Shown here: piece after piece, positions 29,391 to 37,638 of the stretch
How the letters are laid out: each line of letters opens with the position of its first letter
Position numbering within the stretch: the first letter of the stretch is position 1
Source: QHXW01 sp963847515
Lineage (GTDB): Bacteria > Acidobacteriota > Terriglobia > Bryobacterales > Bryobacteraceae
Assembly (NCBI GenBank): GCA_963847515.1
Contig: CAWKAA010000001.1
Span: 434,001-498,000 of the forward strand
Length of the DNA stretch: 64,000 bases
Direction: 5' to 3'
Translations under genes and position numbers: made by a program
The notes under the pieces: model-generated
Database searches by the model: none
Told to the model about the DNA's origin: nothing
What the model saw: the letters and a program-made list of their open reading frames with translations, nothing else

Positions 29391-30725
29391 GTGACTCGCC
29401 CCGCCGGCATCAGTCTCGACCCATATCTGGAGCGGCTGGAGCGGCTGGACCCGTTCGTGTGGTCGGGCGAGGTGGTGGAACTGGTGGGGCTGCTCATCGA
29501 ATCGCGCGGGCCGGCCGCCGCGATCGGCGATTTCTGCGAGATTCTGGCTTCGGGGGGCCGCGGCAATCCGCACTCAAGTGATCGGCTTCCGCAATGGCAA
29601 ACGTGCTCTCCATGGCGCTTGAAGAGATCGACGGCCTGCAAGTCTTGGCGATCCCGATCGTGGCGCGCCCCGAACAAGCGCGCGTAGGGGTGGGTCCGGC
29701 TCTGCTGGGACGCGTGCTTGATGGTTTCGGCCGTCCTATGGATAGCGCGGGGAGCCCGAAGTTGCCGATTTCTACGATCTCTACAAGCCACCCCCGAATC
29801 CGCTCGAGCGCGAGCATATCACCGAGCCGCTGGTGACCGGAATTCGCGCCATCGACGGTTTGTTGCCTTGCGGCCGCGGGCAGAGAATCGGCATCTTCGG
29901 AGGCAGCGGCGTGGGTAAGAGCACGCTGCTCGGCGCGATGTCCCGCCACAGCTCGGCCGACGTCAGCGTGATTGCTCTGATTGGCGAGCGCAACCGCGAG
30001 GTGCGCGCGTTTCTCGATCACGAACTGCGATCGGAAGGCATGCGGAAATCGGTGGTGGTGGTGGCCACCACGTGATAGTCCCGCGCCTATCCGGTTACGC
30101 GCCTGCTTCGTGGCACTCGCCATAGCGGAGTATTTTCGCGACCAAGGCGCCAGCGTACTGCTGGTGATGGATTCGGTAACGCGGCTAGCCATGGCGCAGC
30201 GGGAAATCGGCCTATCCGCCGGAGAACCGCCCAGCCAGAAAGGCTATCCGCCCTCGGTGTTCAGCCTGCTGCCGAAAATTTTCGAGCGCGCGGGAAACTT
30301 TCGCCAGGGGTCGATCACCGGGTTTCTTCACCGTGCTGGTAGAAGGCGACGATTTCAACGAGCCCATCTGCGACGCCGTACGGTCCATGCTGGATGGCCA
30401 CATTATTCTTTCGCGAGCGTTGGGGGCCGCGGGACATTACCCGCCATCGATATTCTGCATTCGGTGAGCCGGCTGACCACTGCAGATCGCCACCAGTGAA
30501 CAGCTCGCAGTCGCTGCGAAAACTGCGCGAAGCATTGTCTTCCTATCAGCAGGCCGAGGATCTGATCCAACTCGGCGCCTATGTTACGGGAACCAACCCA
30601 AGCTCGACGCGGTGATCCGCATGCGCCCGGAGCTTCTGCGTTTCCTGCAACAGGATGCGCACGCTGAGTCGAAGTGGGACGACACCCTGGCAGGCCTGCG
30701 TAAGCTGGCCCTTCTGGTGCCTTGA
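29387..30725 (+). CDS. fliI: Flagellum-specific ATPase FliI, multiply frameshifted
   Basis: A FliI of about 445 residues, the ATPase of flagellar type III export. In order: GISLDPYLERLERLDPFVW, VGLLIESRGPAAAIGDFCEI, VGPALLGRVLDGFGRPMD, then PLVTGIRAIDGLLPCGRGQR, the P-loop GGSGVGKSTLLGAM, LIGERNREVRAFL, the catalytic strand SVLLVMDSVTRLAMAQREI, PSVFSLLPKIFERAGN and the C-terminal LPS-type region IDILHSVSRLT. It ends at TGA 30723-30725 (LRKLALLVP). Frame changes near 29405, 29565, 29755, 30077, 30325, 30480 and 30595 interrupt it as sequenced. Confidence 0.87.
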
Positions 30726-30762
30726 CGAAGGATGCACAGGCTCGAAAGCCCGTGCCAACCAG

Positions 30763-31194
30763 ATGAAAGCATTTGCACTCCGGCTGGAAAAGGTACTGCG
30801 GTGGCGTGAAGCCAAGGTTGAGCTGGAACAGTTCAAATTAAGCCGGCTTATGGCAGAGTGCGCGGAATGGGACCGAATACTCGCGCGGTTCGAAGACACG
30901 CGCTGTGAAGCCGAGAAAAGCGTGCTGGCATCCAGTTCGATGCGAGGCGGCGAACTCGAAGCGCTCGCCAGATTCAAGGACCGCTTAATGCACCAGAAGC
31001 AGACCGCGCTCGGCCGCCGCCAGGAGTGTGAACGAAAAATTGAGCAGCAGCGCGGGTGCGTGCTGGCGGCCCGCCGTGAATTCCGGTTGCTAGACCGGCT
31101 TCGTCAAGTGCGGCGCGCCGAGTGGGAAATGCTGATCAATCGTGAATTCGAGGCCCTGGCGGCCGAAAACTACCTGGCTCGTTGGAATCGCTGA
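30763..31194 (+). CDS. fliJ: Flagellar export chaperone FliJ
   Basis: A 143-residue all-helical coiled-coil protein starting MKAFALRLEKVLRWREAKVE and continuing through long charged heptad-like stretches (RFKDRLMHQKQTALGRRQEC). The N-terminal FRLExVLxxRe pattern, size and position after fliI identify FliJ, which escorts export chaperones to the gate and sits in the FliI hexamer. It is intact. Its 3' end is overlapped on the other strand by the longest reading of motB. That overlap probably reflects a homopolymer error in motB. Confidence 0.8.
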   Translation: MKAFALRLEKVLRWREAKVELEQFKLSRLMAECAEWDRILARFEDTRCEAEKSVLASSSMRGGELEALARFKDRLMHQKQTALGRRQECERKIEQQRGCVLAARREFRLLDRLRQVRRAEWEMLINREFEALAAENYLARWNR

Positions 31195-31202
31195 CGCTCC
31201 CC

Positions 31203-32025
31203 TTAGCCTTTTTTTCCGTCCTTCCGCTCGGGCCCCCTCATCCGGTACCGCCATCAGGCGGTTCAGAATGACGATGTCCACGCGCCGGTTGCGTGCGCGG
31301 CCTTCGGCATCGTCGTTGGAAGCCACCGGTGCGGTGTCGGCGTAACCGGCGACCGAGAACCGCCCGGCGGGGATTTGGAACTTATCGGAGAGTACGGCCA
31401 GCATAGCGATACTGCGGGCAGCAGACAGCTCCCAATTGTTGTGGAAGCGCGCGGTATGAATGGGAACGGAATCGGTATGGCCTTCGAGCCGAACGGGGTT
31501 GGGCAGGGTCCGCAGTACTCCTGCGACCTTCTGGATGCTGGACAGGCTTCCCGGGTCGACTGCATCTCCGCCGGAAGGAAAGAACGCCGCCTCGCGCAGG
31601 CTGACGACCAATCCGCGGGGCTCGAGCCGCATCTCGATCTTGCCGCTCTTGATCTCGGCGCTCAACTCCTTGCTAAGAAACTGCAACGAGGGCAGCAATT
31701 CTGCCACTTGAGGCGAGGGAGGCGGCGTGGGAGGCTTGGTCTGTGCCTGGGATTTTTGGGCGCCACCCGGTCCTTTCATCTGTGCGTTGCCTTTACCCTT
31801 TTCGTCCACGGTTCCGCCCAGGATCTCTTTGACGGCCGAAGGCACGCCGCCATGTTCTAGGGCTTCGCGCACGGAATCGGAGACCTGTTTGGCTTTGGCC
31901 TTGTCGGTCTGGGAAGAGGCGAACATCACGACAAAAAAGGCGAACAGCAAGGTGATGAAGTCTGCGTACGAGACCAGCCAGCGTTCGTGGTTCTCGTGGG
32001 CGGCTTGCTTCTTGGCGCGGGCCAT
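31203..32025 (-). CDS. motB: Flagellar stator protein MotB (first copy)
   Basis: A stator of about 274 residues. The single membrane segment follows the conserved Asp22 (WLVSYADFITLLFAFFVVMFA). A Pro/Gln-rich linker leads to an OmpA-like peptidoglycan-binding domain (LEGHTDSVPIHTARFHNNWEL, SAARSIAMLAVLSD, ARNRRVDIVILN). As sequenced, the frame continues to 31090 and runs into fliJ. If the seven-T run at 31209-31215 is shortened to six, the protein ends EGRKKG at 31203, which avoids the overlap. It is 13 bases downstream of motA. MotB anchors the ion channel to the cell wall. Confidence 0.88.
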
Positions 32026-32038
32026 GGCGGACGTCCGT

Positions 32039-32899
32039 CTAGCCTTCTGCCGGAGCGGCAGCTGGAGCGGCTTTGGCGGCCTTGGGCTCCTTGGCTGGCT
32101 TCTCGCTCTTCTTTTCGTGCGTGTAGGCTTCCAGGCGGCTGCGGATCAGCTTGGGATTGAGGCCCTCCACGATCCCCGCCACGCCCTCCAGCATCAACTC
32201 ACGGTTCTGAATGACGGCGTGCATTCGAGCTTTGATCTTATTGGCCGCCGGAAGGAAAAAAAGGTTGGCCGTGCCTACGCCGTAAACCGTGGCGACGAAT
32301 GCTACCGCTATGCCGTGGCCCACCTCCTCGATGTTTGCCAAATTCTTCATGACCTGAATCAGGCCCAGCACAGCACCGATGATGCCGATGGTGGGAGCGT
32401 AGCCTCCGGCCGCTTCGAATACCTTGGCCTCGGCTTCGGCGTGGTGCTCTACAAGAGTGATTTCGAGTTCCATGGTCTTGCGGATGATGTCGAGGTCCGT
32501 GCCATCCACGGCCAGGTTGAGAGCCTTCCTCAGGAATGGATCCTGAATGGCATCCGCTTCGCGCTCGAGCGAAACGATCCCGCTCTTGCGGGCCTTGGTG
32601 GCGTAACCGATGATCTCCTCGATCATGGCATTCGGACTGTGGTCCCGCTCAAAAAATACCAGGCCGAGTTTCTTTACCGCGCCGATCAGCGTGTGCATCG
32701 GAGTGGTTACCATCACGGCGCCGATGGTGCCGCAAAGGACGATAATAGCCGCGGTAATCTGCGCTACGTCCTTACCTTGCCGCCCTCCATCACAAGGCCG
32801 CCCAGTATTCCGCCGACTGCAAGGACCAGCCCGCCGAGCGTACGCCAGATCAGGTTTGCCTCCGGATTTTTTGGCCGTTGCCGGCGTTGTTTCAGCCAT
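32039..32899 (-). CDS. motA: Flagellar stator protein MotA (first copy), two compensating frameshifts
   Basis: A MotA of about 286 residues with four membrane segments. The N-terminus (MAETTPATAK) leads, after removal of one T from the six-T run at 32867-32872, into NPEANLIWRTLGGLVLAVGG. The frame then returns near 32785 to DVAQITAAIIVLCGTIGAVM. The cytoplasmic loop contains the FliG-interacting charged region (SLEREADAIQDPFLRKALNLAVDG). The third and fourth membrane segments carry GGYAPTIGIIGAVLGLIQVM, with the conserved Pro, and VAFVATVYGVGTANLFFLP. It overlaps flbD and precedes motB, the usual order. The two breaks cancel, so most of the protein is readable. Confidence 0.88.
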   Translation of the reverse strand: MAETTPATAKKSGGKPDLAYARRAGPCSRRNTGRPCDGGRQGKDVAQITAAIIVLCGTIGAVMVTTPMHTLIGAVKKLGLVFFERDHSPNAMIEEIIGYATKARKSGIVSLEREADAIQDPFLRKALNLAVDGTDLDIIRKTMELEITLVEHHAEAEAKVFEAAGGYAPTIGIIGAVLGLIQVMKNLANIEEVGHGIAVAFVATVYGVGTANLFFLPAANKIKARMHAVIQNRELMLEGVAGIVEGLNPKLIRSRLEAYTHEKKSEKPAKEPKAAKAAPAAAPAEG

Positions 32900-33156
32900 C
32901 TATTTCGTCCAGTTCGGTTATGGTACGGATGGGGAGCCGGCATTCCGGCGGTTTCAGCGGGCAAGCAAAGGCGCCAGCTACGAGGGATTTCCGGTACTCG
33001 AATGATGCGATCCACTACCTCCTCGGCCGATTCAAGCACCACGATCTTCTGGCCGGTCGTCAGGGTCACGACCGTGTCGGGCGTCACGTCCATATGCTCG
33101 ATGAGGTCCGAGTTTAGGACTAGCGGGGCGTGATTCAAGCGTGTGAGCTGGATCAT
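32892..33156 (-). CDS. flbD: FlbD/SwrD-like flagellar protein, one frameshift
   Basis: A small protein of about 87 residues found upstream of motAB in many bacteria. It starts MIQLTRLNHAPLVLNSDLIE and contains TPDTVVTLTTGQKIVVLESA with DRIIR, the family signature. A one-base shift near 32998 changes the frame. The corrected C-terminus reads YRKSLVAGAFACPLKPPE and ends at the TGA overlapping the motA ATG. In Bacillus the SwrD homologue increases stator torque, so a stator-related role is likely. A sigma-28-type promoter lies just upstream. Confidence 0.8.
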
Positions 33157-33178
33157 GTTGATAGCCGCGTACAATTCC

Positions 33179-33205
33179 TTATCGGCTAGTTTCCCCGGTA
33201 TTTTC
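33179..33205 (-). promoter_or_regulatory. Putative sigma-28 promoter of flbD-motA-motB
   Basis: On the minus strand, GAAA (33205-33202), a 15-base spacer and a perfect GCCGATAA (33186-33179) form a sigma-28 promoter. Transcription would start near 33172, about 16 bases before the flbD ATG. Confidence 0.7.
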
Positions 33206-33250
33206 CGATAATTTGCCGGTAGCTACGTCGTTGGTAAGCATCTATTTCCC

Positions 33251-33277
33251 GACAAAACATCCTTTCCGGGCCGATAA
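33251..33277 (+). promoter_or_regulatory. Sigma-28 -10-like element before the small + strand gene
   Basis: A perfect GCCGATAA lies at 33270-33277, with GACA 15 bases upstream as a weak -35. The element overlaps the ribosome-binding site of the ATG at 33285, so a transcript would begin at the start codon. The same GACA-N15 layout precedes fliS. Confidence 0.4.
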
Positions 33278-33284
33278 GGAGTAC

Positions 33285-33608
33285 ATGAAGAGGAGCGATC
33301 AGCTGGTGGACTCGGCAGAGCGGGCAGGGGACATTCTGGCGTCCTGGAAGCGGCGGGATTTATGCGATCTGGAGGCCGAATTGGATCGCACGCGGCGCGC
33401 GTGTTCGGCGATGACCGTGTCGAGCTTTGAGGAGCAGGAGCGGTTAGATCTGCTGGATGGAATCGCCGGTCAGATCCAGGAGGACCTCCGCAACCGGGGT
33501 GGCCTGGGCGATACCGCTGAAACCTGTTTCCGGCTGCTGGAGCATCTCGCGACGAGCGGGAAGTACTCCGCTATTCGATCTGAAACGCTTTCTGTTTCCC
33601 GGTACTGA
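33285..33608 (+). CDS. Small helical protein of unknown function inside the flagellar locus
   Basis: I do not recognise this 107-residue protein. It begins at an ATG with AAGGAG five bases upstream (MKRSDQLVDSAERAGDILASW) and is rich in charged helices (EQERLDLLDGIAGQIQEDLRN). It could be a small chaperone-like flagellar protein. That is inferred only from its size, its helical character and its place between flbD-motAB and fliM. Its 3' end overlaps the end of fliM on the other strand by 38 bases. A frame error may have extended it, since fliM is also frameshifted here. Confidence 0.5.
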   Translation: MKRSDQLVDSAERAGDILASWKRRDLCDLEAELDRTRRACSAMTVSSFEEQERLDLLDGIAGQIQEDLRNRGGLGDTAETCFRLLEHLATSGKYSAIRSETLSVSRY

Positions 33609-34506
33609 CGATTCTGTCCGGCGAACTTTCGTTTGCCATTGACGAATCCGCTCAAAGGCTGATCGATCGGGTGATCGAAGGCGAGCACATCGCCTTCCTT
33701 CAATTCGAGCAACTCGCGCACGCGTAGCATGGGCCCCTCCAAATGCGCCTCCAGTGTGAATAATGCCGTTCTGCATCAGATTCAGCATGCGCAGCTGCTC
33801 AGCTTCTCCGGCCTCAATTTTACGAGGGGCTGACGAAGCATCGCCGTCCTCTCCCTGCATGGTGAGGATTTCGGTAGGGACTGCAAGGTTCATATGGCCG
33901 GCGCAGTCCTCGAGCTTGATCTCGAAGCTCATGGCTACCATGGGCTCGTGCGGCGCGTGCAATAGGCGCGCTTCCTTTCCCACTGAATCGATCGTCAGGG
34001 TAACCGGGAGCAGGTCCTTCCAGGCTTCCGCCAGCGCCTGCAGAACGATGCGGAACAACCCGTCCAGGACATTTTGCTCGATCTCGGTGATTTCGCGTAT
34101 GGCGGCGGAGCCCAGCTTGCCATTGCCTCCCAGAAGGATCTCAATGATGGGAAACACCAGGGACGGATTGATTTCAAGGACGGCATTGCCCTCGTAGGGC
34201 CGCATCCCTACGGAGACGACGCATGTTGGGGAAGGCAGGCTGCGCAGAAACTCGGCGTATGAGAGATGGTCAACCGCCAGCATCTGCGCGGTAACACTCG
34301 ATCGCAGGTAGGCCGACAGGCTGCTCACCAGCTCGATGCAGGAATTTCTGCTTGAGCATGTAGATGGCGCGCATCTGCGAGCCGGGAGTTTGTCCGGGCT
34401 TACGGAAATCGAATGGGACGACCTTCGGGCTCGATGCCGCCTCAGCGCCGGGAGTTCCAGCGGGGGGCACGGCGTGGATTCTTGGTTGAGCCAGTTCCTG
34501 TTCCAT
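33571..34506 (-). CDS. fliM: Flagellar motor switch protein FliM, three frameshifts
   Basis: A FliM of about 311 residues. The ATG at 34506 opens MEQELAQPRIHAVPPAGTPG, and SQMRAIYMLKQKFLHELV joins, after removal of one base near 34345, to SSLSAYLRSSVTAQMLAVDH. The middle CheC-like domain carries LEINPSLVFPIIEILLGGNG. The C-terminal SpoA/FliN-like domain reads LRVRELLELKEGDVLAFDHP then VNGKRKFAGQIVSTGKQKAF and stops at 33571. The N-terminal CheY-P-binding LSQxEID motif of enteric FliM is not evident. FliM forms the C ring with FliG and FliN and sets the rotation direction. It is the last gene of the flgM-flgN-flgK-flgL unit. Confidence 0.88.
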
Positions 34507-34513
34507 GTTTCCC

Positions 34514-35434
34514 TCAGGCCAAAAAGTCGAAGAGACTGGTGCGGGGCAACTTGGCCTCGGCGCTGAGCGCGGCATTCATTTGGGTGGTGCTCTGTGTCAA
34601 CTGCAGTGCGGCCTGCGTGATGTCGGCGTCCTGCGTCTGGCTTAGCGAGGTTTGCAATTGCACCTGCTGGCTGGCCGCGAAACTGGTCGCGCCGGCTATC
34701 CGGTCCTGCACCGAACCGTAGAAGCTGAGTTGCGTGCTCAGATACGTGGCAGCCTGGTGGAGCGAGTCGATCGAGTTGGTGACTCCCGCCTGATCATTGT
34801 TCTGGAGACTCACTAGGAGGCTGTTGAGCGCGCCAAATACATTGTCGGAGGCCACCGAATCATTGGGGTTGCGGTGGTCGAAAATGGCTTGCGCGGTGTG
34901 GGCGACGGTAAACGAGATCCCCGTCGCGTCGACAATCTGGCGAGTCGCTGTAGGTGTAATCAGCCGGTCCACTCCATTGGGAGCGGCGAGGTCCAACTGG
35001 TAGGAAGGCTGTTGCGGTTCGTCACCGCTGAAAATGAACCGTCCGTTGACGGCGCTCTGGCTCAAACCCACCATTTGCTGAAGGATGTTGGTCACCTGCT
35101 GCGCAAGCGCCTGGCGGGCGCCGGCTGTTTCTGTGGTGTTGGCTCCCTGCGAAGCGAGGCTCGTCGCCTGGTCCAGAAGCTGTGTGGCGGTTTCGAGGGC
35201 TGACTCGGCAGTATCGGTCTCAGTCTTGACCACTGAGAGATTGGTAGTAACCTGCGCATTTTGGTCAAGCTCAGCATGAATTTGCATCAAGCTTCCCAAT
35301 TGGTCGGGCGCGTCGGAGGGCTGCGAGATTTTCAACCCCGATGAGACCTGGCGCTCTGCCGTGTTGATCTGCGACTGCACCATGGACAGATCTGAAAGGA
35401 ATAGTTCCGCGGATGGATTCAGGCTAGAGATCAT
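34514..35434 (-). CDS. flgL: Hook-filament junction protein FlgL (HAP3)
   Basis: A 306-residue flagellin-like junction protein. The N-terminus (LSDLSMVQSQINTAERQVSSGLKISQPSDAP) and C-terminus (QTSLSQTQDADITQAALQLTQSTTQMNAAL, ending PRTSLFDFL) are characteristic, and the central part contains NGRFIFSGDE. It is secreted and joins the hook, via FlgK, to the filament. It lies 15 bases downstream of flgK and 7 bases upstream of fliM, in the same operon. It is intact, unlike its downstream neighbour. Confidence 0.92.
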   Translation of the reverse strand: MISSLNPSAELFLSDLSMVQSQINTAERQVSSGLKISQPSDAPDQLGSLMQIHAELDQNAQVTTNLSVVKTETDTAESALETATQLLDQATSLASQGANTTETAGARQALAQQVTNILQQMVGLSQSAVNGRFIFSGDEPQQPSYQLDLAAPNGVDRLITPTATRQIVDATGISFTVAHTAQAIFDHRNPNDSVASDNVFGALNSLLVSLQNNDQAGVTNSIDSLHQAATYLSTQLSFYGSVQDRIAGATSFAASQQVQLQTSLSQTQDADITQAALQLTQSTTQMNAALSAEAKLPRTSLFDFLA

Positions 35435-35449
35435 AAGATTGTCACCTTG

Positions 35450-36895
35450 TTATGGCGTCGGCAGCATATTGATGGTGTCCTGGGTCAGTTGATCCAGTAC
35501 CGTGACCATTTTCGACGCAGCTTCGTATGCCTTCTGAAATTGCAGCATCTGGGCTGCCTGGTCGTTGAGAGATACGCCCGAGGCCTCGCTGCGCAAGTTG
35601 CGCGCCTGGGCCAGCACCTGCTGTTGTACGTTCATCTGATTCTGTGCGCTCGCCGCCTGGCTCCCCACACTCGCCGCAAGGTTCCCATAAAACTGCGCAT
35701 AGCTGGAGCCGTTGATCTCATCCGCAGCGCTTGTTGGCGTTGCGAGACCCGCGAGCTGCAGTGCGATACCGTTCGAAACGTAAGGCGGACCGGGATCAAT
35801 GGCTGCCAGTTGATCGGGTGTGATGGCATTGTTTAGCGTAAGGGTTTGCGCGATGGCGGCCGGATGAGCGGCATCATAACTGAATAGTGCGACGCCCGGC
35901 ACCTGCGGCGGACCGTCCGATATATTGCCTGACTGAAGAAGTTGGTTGACGCGATCCGCCACGCTCTGCGCCATTTGATTCAGACCGCCTTGCTGGTACG
36001 CATTGCCGATGAGCGACGGCAGGATGTTGTTGTATACGTCGAGCTGTCCAGCCAGTTTTCCCTGGGAAATGGTGGACGTTATATCCGCGCCTCCCGAATC
36101 CAAGATGCGGGCGGGCGGCGCGCCACCTGCGATCGTGGCGGGTGGCTTGGCGGGGACTGAGAAGCTGGCGCTAATGGCATACTGCTGCGTGCCGATCACC
36201 AAAGGCGTCTGCCCGCCCAACAGCACGGTGACGGTACCATCAGGTTGTGTGGTTGCGGTGACGGCGCCGTATTCCGATAGTTGCTCGAGGGTGGAATGAA
36301 TCTGAGCATCCAGCCCGGCGTCGTTTGCTCCGCCGTTTATGCGCTGCACATTGAAAGCCTGCAACTGGGCGGAGAGGCTGTTGATTTGAGTGACGGTCTG
36401 CTGGATCTGGAGGCCGGTATCGCTGGAGTTCTGGGCCAGACCAGCGGCCGCCTGCTGAAACGCCTGGGTGAGTTGTTGCGCGCTGTCGATCACCGACTGC
36501 CGCGCGGTGCTGTCGCTCGGCGTCACGCTCCATGCCGAGAAGTTTTGCAAGAGAGTGTTCAGCGTTCCCGGAATTCCGGAGTCGTTAGTCACGTTGAAGT
36601 TCAGTTCGATGTTCGAAAGGCTCTGGGATGACTGCTCCAGCGTTCCAAGAGCAGAGAACTGCTGTCGCACCGACTGCTCGGAATATTCATCACGCGCGCT
36701 TTGTACTTGTCCCGCGCTCACTCCCCCTGGCAACCCCGCCGTCGGCTGGAACGGCATGGCCTGCAGATCTAGAGTCTGGGTTGCATAACCAGGAGTGGAC
36801 GAGTTGGTCACGTTGTTCTGTATGGTATCTAGAGCGCTCTGAAACACGTCGAGCGCGTTGGCGGAAGTAGCAATAGCCGAAAACAGACCGGACAT
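35450..36895 (-). CDS. flgK: Hook-filament junction protein FlgK (HAP1)
   Basis: A 481-residue protein with the rod-hook family start MSGLFSAIATSANALDVFQS and the NNVTNSSTPGYATQ box. Internal sequence such as FSAWSVTPSDSTARQSVIDS is typical of FlgK, and the C-terminus (GVSLNDQAAQMLQFQKAYEA, then LDQLTQDTINML) matches the D0 helix. It is exported and forms the first junction layer on the hook. It follows the FlgN-like gene by three bases, consistent with cotranslation with its chaperone. Confidence 0.93.
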   Translation of the reverse strand: MSGLFSAIATSANALDVFQSALDTIQNNVTNSSTPGYATQTLDLQAMPFQPTAGLPGGVSAGQVQSARDEYSEQSVRQQFSALGTLEQSSQSLSNIELNFNVTNDSGIPGTLNTLLQNFSAWSVTPSDSTARQSVIDSAQQLTQAFQQAAAGLAQNSSDTGLQIQQTVTQINSLSAQLQAFNVQRINGGANDAGLDAQIHSTLEQLSEYGAVTATTQPDGTVTVLLGGQTPLVIGTQQYAISASFSVPAKPPATIAGGAPPARILDSGGADITSTISQGKLAGQLDVYNNILPSLIGNAYQQGGLNQMAQSVADRVNQLLQSGNISDGPPQVPGVALFSYDAAHPAAIAQTLTLNNAITPDQLAAIDPGPPYVSNGIALQLAGLATPTSAADEINGSSYAQFYGNLAASVGSQAASAQNQMNVQQQVLAQARNLRSEASGVSLNDQAAQMLQFQKAYEAASKMVTVLDQLTQDTINMLPTP

Positions 36896-36898
36896 GTC

Positions 36899-37285
36899 TC
36901 AGGCCTCCAGCCAAACCCGCCGTCCCGCTTCCGGTGAGACAGGCGATCCACCGGCGGTATATCCGGCGACCATCGATGCGGCCAAGTACATCCATCCCGC
37001 GTGGAACGCGGCAGCGCTGTCCAGCAATATAGCGACGCGGTTGACCTCAACACGCATGGCTTGGACAAGCGTGCGCAACGCAGCATCCCGTTTGCGGTCG
37101 CCGCGGGGCATCGCCCTACCCAGATTTCTTAGCAGGTCGCCGGCTTCCTCGAGCCGATCCCGGCATTCCTCGATCGCCTGCGCGGTAGGAGTAGCAAGCC
37201 GCGTTCCGGCTTCGTGAATCACGTCGAGCAGCTGCCGCACGCTCTGTACTGGGTCGGTCAATGTCTGCCGGTTATTGGGCCGCAT
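36899..37285 (-). CDS. flgN: FlgN-like export chaperone (by position)
   Basis: A 128-residue, mostly helical protein starting MRPNNRQTLTDPVQSVRQLL. It lies exactly between flgM and flgK, where flgN, the chaperone for FlgK and FlgL, is normally found. A helical core (AIEECRDRLEEAGDLLRNLG) fits the fold. FlgN proteins are poorly conserved in sequence, so identity rests mainly on gene order and size. It overlaps the end of flgM by 14 bases. Confidence 0.6.
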   Translation of the reverse strand: MRPNNRQTLTDPVQSVRQLLDVIHEAGTRLATPTAQAIEECRDRLEEAGDLLRNLGRAMPRGDRKRDAALRTLVQAMRVEVNRVAILLDSAAAFHAGWMYLAASMVAGYTAGGSPVSPEAGRRVWLEA

Positions 37286-37583
37286 CTTTGTTTCCCAGTG
37301 CGTCCTGGATAATCGCCCTGCTGGTGGATTTCGAATCCACACTGTAGCTTCCGGCGCTGTATTGCTTCGCGAGGGCCGCAACGCGTTCGGCTCGTTGTGC
37401 CGACAGCGTCGACAGTGTGCCTGAAATTCGCCCGGCTAGTGAGGAGATTTCCGCACGATCGCCGGTACCGGGCTGCGAGACCACCGCAGTCCCGGATCCC
37501 AGGCGATCGGTCTCTTGAGTTTCGGCTGTCCGGCCAGGCGAGAGGCCAGCCACGCCATTTAGATTTCGGTCGTCAACTTTCAT
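37272..37583 (-). CDS. flgM: Anti-sigma-28 factor FlgM
   Basis: A 103-residue protein. The ATG at 37583 follows GGTGGAG. The first two thirds are low-complexity and probably disordered, as in other FlgM proteins. The C-terminal part (AQRAERVAALAKQYSAGSYS, then SRAIIQDAL) contains the conserved sigma-binding helices, including the GxYxVDxxxxAxxIxxxL pattern. FlgM holds sigma-28 inactive until it is exported after hook completion. It lies downstream of a FliA-family sigma gene, which could be its target. Confidence 0.85.
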   Translation of the reverse strand: MKVDDRNLNGVAGLSPGRTAETQETDRLGSGTAVVSQPGTGDRAEISSLAGRISGTLSTLSAQRAERVAALAKQYSAGSYSVDSKSTSRAIIQDALGNKDAAQ

Positions 37584-37638
37584 TGCAGCTCCACCCACAA
37601 TGCGTGCAAAGGTGAATTGCCATCGCTACAATCGCTCC

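Noticed and set aside
37584..37638. TGGCAATTCACCTTTGCA on the minus strand as a sigma-54 promoter of flgM
   Set aside because: The GG-to-GC distance is two bases too long for sigma-54 RNA polymerase.
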